A stretch of DNA of 6,908 bases from JAAYUH01 sp964640995 (GTDB lineage Bacteria; Caldisericota; Caldisericia; B22-G15): NCBI GenBank assembly GCA_964640995.1, contig CAZXJJ010000011.1:1-6908 (forward strand). The letters run 5' to 3'. The notes beneath the pieces are model-generated. The model worked only from the letters and a program-made list of their open reading frames with translations. It did no database searches and was not told the DNA's origin. The translations under genes and the position numbers were made by a program. Positions 1 to 6,482 of the stretch are shown here, one piece after another. Every line of letters begins with the position of its first letter. The stretch's first letter is position 1.

Positions 1-68
1 GTTATCGAAAAAAAGCCGCCTGGTATGGGGTTGCAAAAGCTCTTTTAGAATATCTGTTATCAAAATAA
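1..68 (+). CDS. C-terminal end of a plus-strand gene, unidentified (partial)
   Basis: Reading from base 3, 21 codons stay open and end in TAA at 66-68. The peptide ends KAAWYGVAKALLEYLLSK. The start lies outside the window. The mix of Ala, Gly, Trp and charged residues looks more like real coding sequence than the Lys/Ile/Phe-rich chance frames common in this DNA. The stop falls 5 nt before the stop codon of the convergent ligase-like gene, which is normal packing for this locus. The short helical tail resembles C-termini of some GT2 glycosyltransferases, but 21 residues cannot identify a family, so the product is left unnamed. Confidence 0.45.
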   Translation, partial: YRKKAAWYGVAKALLEYLLSK

Positions 69-73
69 ATAAT

Positions 74-1432
74 TTACCAGACTATTTTTTTTCTTGTCAA
101 AACCTCAATAATCCCTCTTAAAAACCAAAACCATCCTATTATGAAAATTGTTGAAGATGGGTTAAAAAGTGTGAATATAAAAATCTCCCATGAGGCTATA
201 ATGTATCCATAAATATATTTTGTTTTCGAATAGCGAAGAAGCCGAAAATCTTTTATTATAAAATAGCCTATTAGAACAAGAAAAAAAACTATACCCAAAA
301 GTCCAGTTTCACTTATTGTTTGAGCAAATATGCTATGAGGCGAATAAAGTACTAACTCATGATAGTTTTTCTCGCTTTTACTTACCACTAAAGAATATTT
401 AATACCAACTAGATGGGAATTAAAATAAATGAAATTACCTAATCCTATCCCTGTCAATGGAAAAGCTTTAAATATCTCGTAGGATCTTGCAATCGAAGCA
501 GCTCTGAAATTAACTGATCCTACATCTTCATATCTATCTTCCATCAAAACCCTATCTATTACATTAAATCTAAATATGTTATTGCTTAATTTTAGCGCAG
601 AATTAGCAGTAAGAAGAAAAATCAAAATAATAAAAATAATATTAAAAATATTTTTAATAAAATCTAATCTATAATTTTTTTTTATTATTTTTAAAAAAAA
701 CACTACTAACACCATTAAAATTGAGAAAAGAGAACAAAGAACTCTTGTCCTGAAATTAGAGATTATGCTTAAGAAGATTATTATTAATGATATAAGGAAA
801 AAAAATATAGATTTATTATAAATTTTATGATTATAATAAAACAAGGAGTTCAAAAGAAAAACCGGGAGAAATAACTCTGTATTCAAATCCAAAGATATTC
901 TCCCTCTAAAAAAATTTGTTAAATAAGCATCCAATACTTCTTGCTGAATAAAGCGGGAAGAAAAATTCAAAAATTGGTCAGGGAAAATTAAAAAAACAAC
1001 CTCTAAAAAAACCGCTATTACTCCAGTAAAGATTAAAAAAATGTGTAACATCCTAATAACTGGTCTGTCTGGCTTAATAAATAAAAAACCTATAAAAAAA
1101 ATAAGAAGTGCGGTAATTAGATTATGATAGCTTTTCCAAAATAAGATGATGTCAATTGTATTAATAATAGATAAAGATTGACTAATAAAAAATAAAATAA
1201 TTAATAAAAAAATCTTTTTATTTTCGCTTAAAGATTTTTTTATTTGGTTTCTATTTACTAAAAGGGAGATAAAAAAGATTAAACCTATTATTAATTTTGC
1301 TAAAGTATGTGATGAAAATAATTTATTAGCTATTGGCAAATAATAAAAAGGGGTTATTTTGATTAGAAAAATTGATGCCAAGAATAGATAAATAAAAAAA
1401 TGATTCTTGTTCAGTTTTTTTATCAATTCCAT
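74..1432 (-). CDS. O-antigen ligase / Wzy-type polymerase family membrane protein
   Basis: A 452-residue, very hydrophobic protein with about 11-12 predicted membrane helices (roughly residues 12-29, 42-60, 73-92, 102-120, 127-150, 184-199, 208-225, 231-250, 258-277, 377-395, 408-423, 425-440). A long soluble loop lies between the helices at about 278-376, the layout of the Wzy_C/WaaL superfamily. Family-like signatures are SNFRTR (225-230), with Arg just after a helix, and in or after the big loop FPLTGIGLGNF (324-334) and PHSIFAQTISETGLLG (365-380), matching the usual 'H-N/S...E-x-G-hh-G' segment with H366 and E375. Such proteins transfer or polymerise undecaprenyl-linked glycans on the outer face of the cytoplasmic membrane. 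Sequence alone does not separate ligase from polymerase. AGAAAG lies 6 nt before the ATG as a weak ribosome site. It follows the GT4 gene by 71 nt on the same strand, probably in one transcript. Length is normal for the family. Confidence 0.85.
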   Translation of the reverse strand: MELIKKLNKNHFFIYLFLASIFLIKITPFYYLPIANKLFSSHTLAKLIIGLIFFISLLVNRNQIKKSLSENKKIFLLIILFFISQSLSIINTIDIILFWKSYHNLITALLIFFIGFLFIKPDRPVIRMLHIFLIFTGVIAVFLEVVFLIFPDQFLNFSSRFIQQEVLDAYLTNFFRGRISLDLNTELFLPVFLLNSLFYYNHKIYNKSIFFFLISLIIIFLSIISNFRTRVLCSLFSILMVLVVFFLKIIKKNYRLDFIKNIFNIIFIILIFLLTANSALKLSNNIFRFNVIDRVLMEDRYEDVGSVNFRAASIARSYEIFKAFPLTGIGLGNFIYFNSHLVGIKYSLVVSKSEKNYHELVLYSPHSIFAQTISETGLLGIVFFLVLIGYFIIKDFRLLRYSKTKYIYGYIIASWEIFIFTLFNPSSTIFIIGWFWFLRGIIEVLTRKKIVW

Positions 1433-1503
1433 ACAATTCTTTCTAATTTTAACACTTTAAAATACTTTATAACTATAACTTTGACAATTTTATCAGGGGA
1501 AAT

Positions 1504-2673
1504 TTACGAAGATTTAAATAACAGAGCCTTGTAAATATTAAATAATAATTTAAAATGAGCTTGGGAGGAATATCTTAATTTATACTCTCGCAGAGATAAT
1601 GTTTTTTTGCTTAATTTTAGTTTTGAAATATTAACTATTTTATTTTTTAAATCCTCAAAATCTCTAAAGTAATATAAAGGAAGAGGAGAAGACTTTTTGA
1701 TACTTTTAAACATTAGTCTAAAACAATCACTGTCAGGAATAAAAACCGGAATATTTTGATTTAATGCTTCTAAAGAAACTAATGGCATAACTTCATAACA
1801 TAAAGAAGAAATAATAATCGCTTTTGCTTTTTTAATGTATCCTGCAATTATATCTCTCGGCAAAAACCCAATAAGCGTAATATTTTTATATTTTTCATAC
1901 TTTCCAACTTCTTTTTTTAATGGCCCATCGCCAATAACAAGCAGTTTTTGTTCTGGGAGGGTTTTAAAAACTTCAAGAAGTTGAACTATTCCTTTTTCTT
2001 CAGACAGTCGGCCTACAAATAGAAAATGATCTCCCTTTTTTACTTTCCTTTTTATCGGTTTTATATCAATAAAAAAAGCTAATAGATCAGTTTTTTCTTT
2101 ATAAATTTTTAAATGCTTTAAATAGTAATCTCTTATAAACTCTGAAGGAAAAATGAATTTATCAATAAAATCAAATGTCCTAATAATCTTGTGAAAAAAG
2201 AATGCAAAACTTAAAAATAATGATGCCATCCGGGAACCATGATAACAACCAAAAATGATCGAATAAAACGGCCAATTTTTTCTTACGCATAATTCACATA
2301 TCTTTCCATTGCGAAATAGAATTCCCTTTGGACACATAAATCGGTAATTATGGATATGTTGAATTATCGGGATGTTGTATTTTTTGCAAACTCTATAGGC
2401 AGTGGCGCCAATTAAAGGATAAACATTATGGAAATGGGCAATATCAGGCTTAAATTCTTTAATAATCTTAGATAATTCTTTTTTAACCCAGGGATTATAG
2501 AATAAACTAATTCCTGCTCTCATCTTATCCCACACCCTCTTGATAGTTTTGCTATCCTTAAAATAAAGGTAAACCTGGTGATGGTAAGTCTCTAGTAATT
2601 TTTTTAAAGAAGTAACATAAGTATCTTCTCCGCCCCAAGATTGATAAAAATTATGAATTAATAAAATCTTCAT
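1504..2673 (-). CDS. GT4-family glycosyltransferase (GT-B fold)
   Basis: A 389-residue, full-length GT-B retaining glycosyltransferase. The N-terminal acceptor domain opens with MKILLIHNFY and a GGEDTYV segment (14-20), the usual 'GG.E' loop, followed by KPDIAHFHN (75-83) and QHIHNYRFMC (105-114). The C-terminal GT4 domain has LFVGRLSEEKG (218-228), LLVIGDGP (244-251), ITLIGFLPRDII (265-276) and the donor-site E-x7-E pair, E294 and E302, in CYEVMPLVSLEA. A cysteine set at C114, C126, C129 and C143 around an RNGKICELC stretch recalls cysteine-containing inserts in some GT4 enzymes of surface-glycan clusters. It probably adds a hexose from a nucleotide sugar to a lipid-linked oligosaccharide at the inner membrane face; donor and linkage cannot be read. 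Its ATG overlaps the stop of the broken GT2 gene as ATGA, showing that the two were translationally coupled, and no separate Shine-Dalgarno is obvious. The ligase-like gene follows. Confidence 0.9.
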   Translation of the reverse strand: MKILLIHNFYQSWGGEDTYVTSLKKLLETYHHQVYLYFKDSKTIKRVWDKMRAGISLFYNPWVKKELSKIIKEFKPDIAHFHNVYPLIGATAYRVCKKYNIPIIQHIHNYRFMCPKGILFRNGKICELCVRKNWPFYSIIFGCYHGSRMASLFLSFAFFFHKIIRTFDFIDKFIFPSEFIRDYYLKHLKIYKEKTDLLAFFIDIKPIKRKVKKGDHFLFVGRLSEEKGIVQLLEVFKTLPEQKLLVIGDGPLKKEVGKYEKYKNITLIGFLPRDIIAGYIKKAKAIIISSLCYEVMPLVSLEALNQNIPVFIPDSDCFRLMFKSIKKSSPLPLYYFRDFEDLKNKIVNISKLKLSKKTLSLREYKLRYSSQAHFKLLFNIYKALLFKSS

Positions 2674-3178
2674 AAAAAAACTATTTTACAATCCTCAGAA
2701 TATTTTTTAAATAATACCGAACCATGCTTCCTCTTTTTGTGTGAAACCAAAACACTAGGCTTATCAATTTTTATCACTTTCGGCACAGTAGTGTTGGCTG
2801 ATTACTGAATTGGGAACATACCAAACCTTCCAACTTTTCTTCCATACTCAATCACAATAATCAATATCTCAACATACAAATGATATTTGTCATCAAATAA
2901 GCCCACATCCTCTATGGTTTTTCTTCTAATTAACAAACAAGCTCCTAAAGGCCAGTCAATCGGTTGAGTTTTTGAGTGATCTAGCCTTATCCTTTTGGTT
3001 TTTTATTAATTAAAATCTTAATTTTGGGAAATTTTTGAGCAATTTTTATACTTTCTTTGTCTTTTGGATTATTGATTAACAAAATTAAATTGGTTTTTAA
3101 AGAATAACTAATTGATAATAGACAATCTTTTAGATATTTACCATGATTATGGCTGACAATTATTGTATCCAAATCCAT
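2670..3178 (-). pseudogene. Broken GT2-family glycosyltransferase (deletion, frameshift and stop)
   Basis: Two parts of one GT2 (rhamnosyltransferase WbbL-like) gene lie in different frames. The first 63 codons (3178-2990) give MDLDTIIVSHNHGKYLKDCL at the start, the classic GT2 nucleotide-binding opening, and end in INKKPKG followed by TAA (2987-2989). That is the place where GT2 proteins normally continue 'GF/G.NNN'. The other frame, from about 2999 downward, encodes QPIDWPLGACLLIRRK, then IEDVGLFDDKYHLYVE, which corresponds to the acceptor-side '(V/I)D.-.GA.LLIRR...GLFDE.F.LY.ED' block. This normally lies about 100 residues further on, so about 300 nt of the middle, including the DxD region, are missing. 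The second frame has a TAA at 2802-2804 in PIQ*SANTT (a CAA-to-TAA change would explain it) and ends in a TGA overlapping the ATG of the GT4 gene. No Shine-Dalgarno precedes the first ATG. The protein cannot be functional. Confidence 0.8.
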
Positions 3179-3256
3179 ATTTTAAATATTTTTATTTTAC
3201 TAAACAAAATTATCAAAAATACAAAAAGGAATTAATTAAAGTGTTAATGTGTTTAT

Positions 3257-3289
3257 AAAAAAAAATAATATTAGGAACTACTCTCTAAT
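3257..3289 (-). terminator. Weak terminator-like hairpin with T-run, minus strand
   Basis: On the minus strand ATTAG (3289-3285) and CTAAT (3274-3270) can pair across a 10-nt loop and are followed within a few bases by nine T residues (3265-3257). The stem is only 5 bp and mostly A-T pairs, so termination would be inefficient if real. It lies just after the small decayed frame and before the broken GT2 gene. Confidence 0.2.
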
Positions 3290-3369
3290 CGGTTAAATAG
3301 ATCAAGAATTTGCTTTGGAAGAAAACTATCGAGTATACATTCAGTGTTTATCAATGATCTTTAAGACAT
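3271..3369 (-). pseudogene. Start-stop remnant: strong ribosome site, ATG TCT TAA, then an open coding-like frame
   Basis: On the minus strand AAGGAG (3380-3375) lies 5 nt before an ATG (3369-3367), the best ribosome binding site in the window, but the third codon is TAA (3363-3361). The same frame then stays open for 29 codons to a TAA at 3271-3273 and encodes RSLINTECILDSFLPKQ followed by ILDLFNRLESSS. This has a plausible amphipathic, mixed composition unlike typical chance frames here. The simplest reading is the 5' part of a small or truncated gene killed by a nonsense change (for example CAA or AAA to TAA). I do not recognise the family. It may instead be chance, or a minimal regulatory upstream frame. 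Confidence 0.3.
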
Positions 3370-3374
3370 AAAAA

Positions 3375-3380
3375 CTCCTT
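3375..3380 (-). promoter_or_regulatory. Strong Shine-Dalgarno (AAGGAG) before a start codon that is at once followed by a stop
   Basis: Minus-strand AAGGAG followed by TTTTT and ATG has ideal spacing. It shows that the host may use Shine-Dalgarno initiation at least in places, although the intact genes here mostly lack it. A short inverted repeat, AATTG-CT-CAATT (3381-3392), sits directly upstream of it. Confidence 0.4.
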
Positions 3381-3506
3381 AATTGCTCAATTTTAATTTG
3401 AAACAAAATCCTTAGTATTTGGTATAGTCGTTTCTTTTAATATTTTATCTTTAGTAAGAAAAGCTACTTTTTAAAATTGTTTCTTTAATTCTTTCTCAAA
3501 AATTAA

Positions 3507-3535
3507 TTTATAATTAATATATATTATTTATACAA
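3507..3535 (-). promoter_or_regulatory. Candidate sigma70-type promoter, minus strand
   Basis: On the minus strand, TTGTAT (3535-3530) and TATAAA (3512-3507) are separated by exactly 17 bp. It points toward the decayed remnants and the GT2-GT4-ligase block, which needs a promoter somewhere here because the next gene upstream runs the other way. The background is so AT-rich that such pairs arise by chance, and it overlaps sequence that could also be the remnant end of a gene. Confidence 0.3.
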
Positions 3536-3553
3536 TTTATATCCTATTATGTT

Positions 3554-4492
3554 ATGAAAAAATTTTTTATATTTTTAATAACCGCTGAAATTATATTTAT
3601 TGCTTATTTGGCTCGCCTTATCTATCAAAAAATGAACAATGTTTTAGGCGCAATTAATGTTAATCCTATTAATAAAAACTCTTTAATTTTTTCAGAAACA
3701 AAAGATTTAAAATATTTTTACGAACCTGCTCCTAATACAATTGATAAAGTCAATGAATGGTCACCGTACCAAGGGGTTTATACTATAAACTCTGACAGCC
3801 TAAATGAAAGATACGAATACTCCATCGAAAAACCAGAAAAAACTTTTCGAATTATCACTTTGGGTGACTCATTTACCTACGGACTTTACGTTGATACTAA
3901 AGATAATTGGCCTGAAAAATTAGAGGATATGTTGAATTCAAATTTAAAATGCAAAAATTTTAATAAATTTGAAGTAATAAATTTAGCAGTCCAGGGATAT
4001 GATATTCAGTATAATGTAGAGCGTTTTTTAAAAAGAGGTGTTAAATATGATCCGGATTTAGTTATTTGGTATATCGTTGATCCGTTGCGAATAACAGACA
4101 GAATTATTCCTCTATCTCTTCAAATCAAGAAACACTTAGAAGAAAGAGGCGATTTAGAAAAACTTAAGGGTTATTATATTTGGACAAATGCTTCAAAAAA
4201 GATATTAGATGAATTTGGAGAAGAAAATATTTTGAATTTTCAAAAAGAAAATTTTCTTCAATTTAAAACCCTTTATAACGGCCCGATAGTCTTTATTTAT
4301 GAAACAGGGATTAAAAATTTTTTTGAGGGGTTTTTAAGAGAAAATTACAAAAAAGGTTGGTTTTTAACGATAACTCTTCTAGAAGAAAACAAATTCCCAA
4401 CCGACGACCATCCCAATCAAAAAGGACATCAAAAAATTGCTCAGGAAGTCTTTGATTTTATTATTAAAAAAAATCTTTTTTCTTGTTATTAA
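3554..4492 (+). CDS. Membrane-anchored SGNH/GDSL-type hydrolase-like protein
   Basis: A 312-residue protein with an N-terminal hydrophobic segment (about 3-24), probably a signal anchor placing the rest outside the membrane. The SGNH core is visible as block I ITLGDSFTYG (101-110, nucleophile S106), block II NLAVQGYD (143-150, G148) and block V TDDHPNQKGHQKIA (283-296, H286 with D284/D285). Block III, where these enzymes usually have an oxyanion-hole Asn ('F..ND'), reads VIWYIVDPLR (170-179) with Val at the Asn position. Family members remove or transfer acyl, often acetyl, groups on glycans; the substrate here cannot be read. Relatives are often encoded beside the carbamoyltransferase/SxtJ/DUF5989 set. 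Here the gene is convergent with that operon and the stop codons overlap (4489-4492). There is no clear Shine-Dalgarno; the ATG was chosen because it opens the hydrophobic segment. An ATG at 3549 in another frame stops after two codons and ends within this start. Confidence 0.8.
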   Translation: MKKFFIFLITAEIIFIAYLARLIYQKMNNVLGAINVNPINKNSLIFSETKDLKYFYEPAPNTIDKVNEWSPYQGVYTINSDSLNERYEYSIEKPEKTFRIITLGDSFTYGLYVDTKDNWPEKLEDMLNSNLKCKNFNKFEVINLAVQGYDIQYNVERFLKRGVKYDPDLVIWYIVDPLRITDRIIPLSLQIKKHLEERGDLEKLKGYYIWTNASKKILDEFGEENILNFQKENFLQFKTLYNGPIVFIYETGIKNFFEGFLRENYKKGWFLTITLLEENKFPTDDHPNQKGHQKIAQEVFDFIIKKNLFSCY

Positions 4493-6195
4493 TCTTTATA
4501 AAGTAAAAAATCTCCAATTACCAAATAGTCCATCTTTGTTTTTAAAAAATCTTCAATCGCTTGTTTTGGAGTCTCCACTATCGGTTCACCTTTTAAGTTA
4601 AAACTGGTATTAAGAAGACAAGGGATACCAGTTAAAGAATAAAATTTTTTGATTAAATCGTAATATAAGCCGCTATCATTATTTACCGTCTGAATTCGAC
4701 AACTACCGTCAGCATGAACAATTGCCGCTATCTCACTCCTTTTTTCCTTTTTAACTTGAAAACAAAAGGTCATAAAGGGGCTCCAATGATTTTCTTGTGG
4801 AACATTAAAATATTCGTATACTTTTTCTTGCAAAATAGAGCCAGCAAATGGCCGGAATTTTTCTCGTTTTTTAATTTCATTAACCCTATCTTTCATTATC
4901 TTGGGATATGGTCTAGCCAAAATTGATCGTGATCCCAAGGCTCTTGGTCCAAATTCCATCCTGCCTTGAAACCAACCAACGATTCTACCTTGTTTCAATA
5001 ATCTTGCAGTTGTAGTAATCAATTGATTTTCCTTATTAAGTTTCTTGTATTTCAATTTGTTTTCTTTTTTGTATTCTTTAAGAACTACCTCTATTTCGTC
5101 ATCTGAATATTCTGATCCAAAATATAAATGAGTTACAGTTTTTCTACGACTAATATAATGTTTTAAGACATTAAAGTAGGTATACAAACCGGCTCCAACT
5201 GCGGCACCACTATCTCCGGCTGCACCAAAAATATAGACATTTTTAAAAGGAGTTTTCTGGTAGATCTTACCGTTAGCCAAAGCATTAAGGGCAACCCCAC
5301 CCGATAAACAAAGATTATCTACTTTTGTTAATAAGTAAAGGTAGTTTAGTATTTTAAAATATATCTCTTCTGTTACCTTTTGAATACTAGCGGCTAAATC
5401 GGCATGTTTTTGGTTAATCTTCTCTTCTGGTTTTCGGGGTTTGCCAAACAAATCCTCAAATTCTTTACTCCACATTCGAAAACTTTCTCTAAAGGAAAAA
5501 TAATCTAAATTTAATCGAAAACTTCCATCATTTTTCGCGTCAATAATTGAATAGATTTTTTTTAAATAAACAGGTTTTCCATAGGCGGCTAAGCCCATCA
5601 CTTTGTATTCATCTTCATTAATTTTAAATCCCAAAAATGCAGTGAAAGTTGAATACAAAAGACCTACAGAATGAGGAAAATTAATTAACTTTAGGGGAAT
5701 TATATCGTATTTTTTTCCATACCAAAGGCCGGTTGTCTGATATTCACCCACACCATCGATTGTTAATATAGCAGCCTCTTTAAAAGGTGAAGGAAAAAAG
5801 GAGATGGCCGCATGAGAAAGATGGTGAGGGATAAAAAAGATTTTTCCCTTGAAATTAAGCTTTTTTCTTATAGTATACTCTATTTTTATTTTATAATCTA
5901 TCCATTCGGGAATGCCTTTTAAAAAAGGGGTTAAAGAACGCGGCCAAGTGGCAATAAAAGTTTCCAAAATCCGCTCAAATTTAAGAAGGGGTTTTTCATA
6001 ATAAGCAACGTAGTCAATTTCTTTTATTGTTGAACGATAGTATTCTAAGCAAAAATTAATCGCTCTGGACGGAAAACTGTTGTCATGTTTAATTCTGGTA
6101 AACCTTTCTTCCTCAATGGCAACAATAACCTCACCGTCTTTGATTAAACAGGCGGCGCTGTCATGATAGTAGGCTGAAATTCCTAGAATTATCAT
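4489..6195 (-). CDS. O-carbamoyltransferase, NodU/CmcH (TobZ, SxtI) family
   Basis: A 568-residue, full-length member of the family that transfers a carbamoyl group from carbamoyl phosphate, through carbamoyl-adenylate made with ATP, to a hydroxyl group of a sugar or natural product. The N-terminal Kae1/HSP70-like domain has ILGISAYYHDSAACL (3-17), IEEERFTRIKHD (27-38), HHLSHAA (124-130), TIDGVGEYQT (145-154), GLAAYGKP (201-208), LSGGVALN (297-304) and GAAGDSGAAVGA (324-335). H124, H128, D147 and D328 match the metal-binding set described for TobZ. The C-terminal YrdC-like domain has GWFQGRMEFGPRALGSRSIL (407-426), FRPFAGSI (447-454), HADGSCRIQTV (494-504) and LLNTSFNLKGEPIV (527-540). All key motifs are present, so it should be active and cytosolic. 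It starts 5 nt after the SxtJ-like gene, with no Shine-Dalgarno, suggesting coupled translation. In a polysaccharide locus the likely acceptor is a cell-surface sugar. Confidence 0.95.
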   Translation of the reverse strand: MIILGISAYYHDSAACLIKDGEVIVAIEEERFTRIKHDNSFPSRAINFCLEYYRSTIKEIDYVAYYEKPLLKFERILETFIATWPRSLTPFLKGIPEWIDYKIKIEYTIRKKLNFKGKIFFIPHHLSHAAISFFPSPFKEAAILTIDGVGEYQTTGLWYGKKYDIIPLKLINFPHSVGLLYSTFTAFLGFKINEDEYKVMGLAAYGKPVYLKKIYSIIDAKNDGSFRLNLDYFSFRESFRMWSKEFEDLFGKPRKPEEKINQKHADLAASIQKVTEEIYFKILNYLYLLTKVDNLCLSGGVALNALANGKIYQKTPFKNVYIFGAAGDSGAAVGAGLYTYFNVLKHYISRRKTVTHLYFGSEYSDDEIEVVLKEYKKENKLKYKKLNKENQLITTTARLLKQGRIVGWFQGRMEFGPRALGSRSILARPYPKIMKDRVNEIKKREKFRPFAGSILQEKVYEYFNVPQENHWSPFMTFCFQVKKEKRSEIAAIVHADGSCRIQTVNNDSGLYYDLIKKFYSLTGIPCLLNTSFNLKGEPIVETPKQAIEDFLKTKMDYLVIGDFLLYKD

Positions 6196-6200
6196 TGTGT

Positions 6201-6482
6201 CTAATAGGGAGATTTAAAATAATCGGTATTTCTTTTGTACAATAAACAGTCGTTCCAATAAGACTCTGCTTTCTTATCTTCTTTGTTAAATAACCGAAAA
6301 ATTACCGCCCCTATCCCAATAATTAAAAAATAAAAAATAAACAAGATCAATTGAATAAAAATGTTATTAAATGTTTTTATCAATTTTTTAATTTTGAGTT
6401 GTAGATTTGAAATTCGCTTGTCCCTCAAAACCCTGCTCAATTGGCTGAAAGAGGAAGAATTTATTTTTGAAATTTCCTTCAT
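6201..6482 (-). CDS. Short SxtJ-like membrane protein
   Basis: A 93-residue protein with a polar, basic N-terminal part (1-40) and one membrane helix (about 41-63). It is followed by FRLFNKEDKKAESYW (62-76) and a polar tail ending DYFKSPY. The run FYFLIIGIG...RLF.K...K.A.SYW matches the C-terminal half of SxtJ-family proteins, small membrane proteins (about 130 residues) found beside carbamoyltransferases and named from the saxitoxin cluster. The usual N-terminal pair of helices is absent, so this is a shortened form. It sits between the DUF5989-like gene (ATGA overlap) and the carbamoyltransferase (5-nt gap), the family's typical context. Its biochemical role is unknown; a membrane docking partner for the carbamoyltransferase is inference. 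The assignment rests on motif and neighbourhood, not on an alignment. Confidence 0.75.
   Translation of the reverse strand: MKEISKINSSSFSQLSRVLRDKRISNLQLKIKKLIKTFNNIFIQLILFIFYFLIIGIGAVIFRLFNKEDKKAESYWNDCLLYKRNTDYFKSPY

Larger units (their letters stand above)
3179..3553. other. 375-bp region without an intact gene, between divergent transcription units
   Basis: This AT-rich spacer separates the minus-strand glycosyltransferase block from the plus-strand SGNH gene and must contain start signals for one or both. On the minus strand it carries a promoter-like pair, a strong Shine-Dalgarno before an ATG that stops after two codons, two short coding-like remnants (about 3509-3393 and 3360-3271) and a weak terminator-like hairpin with a T-run. 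On the plus strand, TTGAAA at 3398-3403 and TATAGT at 3423-3428 (19-bp spacing) and TATAAT at 3509-3514 are possible but unconvincing promoter elements for the SGNH gene. No tRNA, IS ends or repeat array could be seen. Confidence 0.6.

Noticed and set aside
1481..1486. TTGACA -35-like hexamer on the plus strand
   Set aside because: No plus-strand gene lies downstream and no fitting -10 element was seen at the right spacing; it sits in the short spacer between two minus-strand genes.
2987..3178. Stand-alone 63-residue protein
   Set aside because: It is only the N-terminal nucleotide-binding strand-helix part of a GT2 enzyme, and the matching C-terminal block follows at once in another frame, so it is part of a pseudogene.
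4494..4503. CTTTATAAAG palindrome as a terminator or operator
   Set aside because: It has no loop, no GC-rich stem and no adjacent T-run, and it codes for the last residues of the carbamoyltransferase; chance is likely.
4714..4926. 70-codon plus-strand open frame
   Set aside because: It lies wholly inside the carbamoyltransferase gene, antisense to conserved motif regions (GWFQGRMEFGPRALG and RPFAGS), and its own translation has no recognisable domain. It is a shadow frame.
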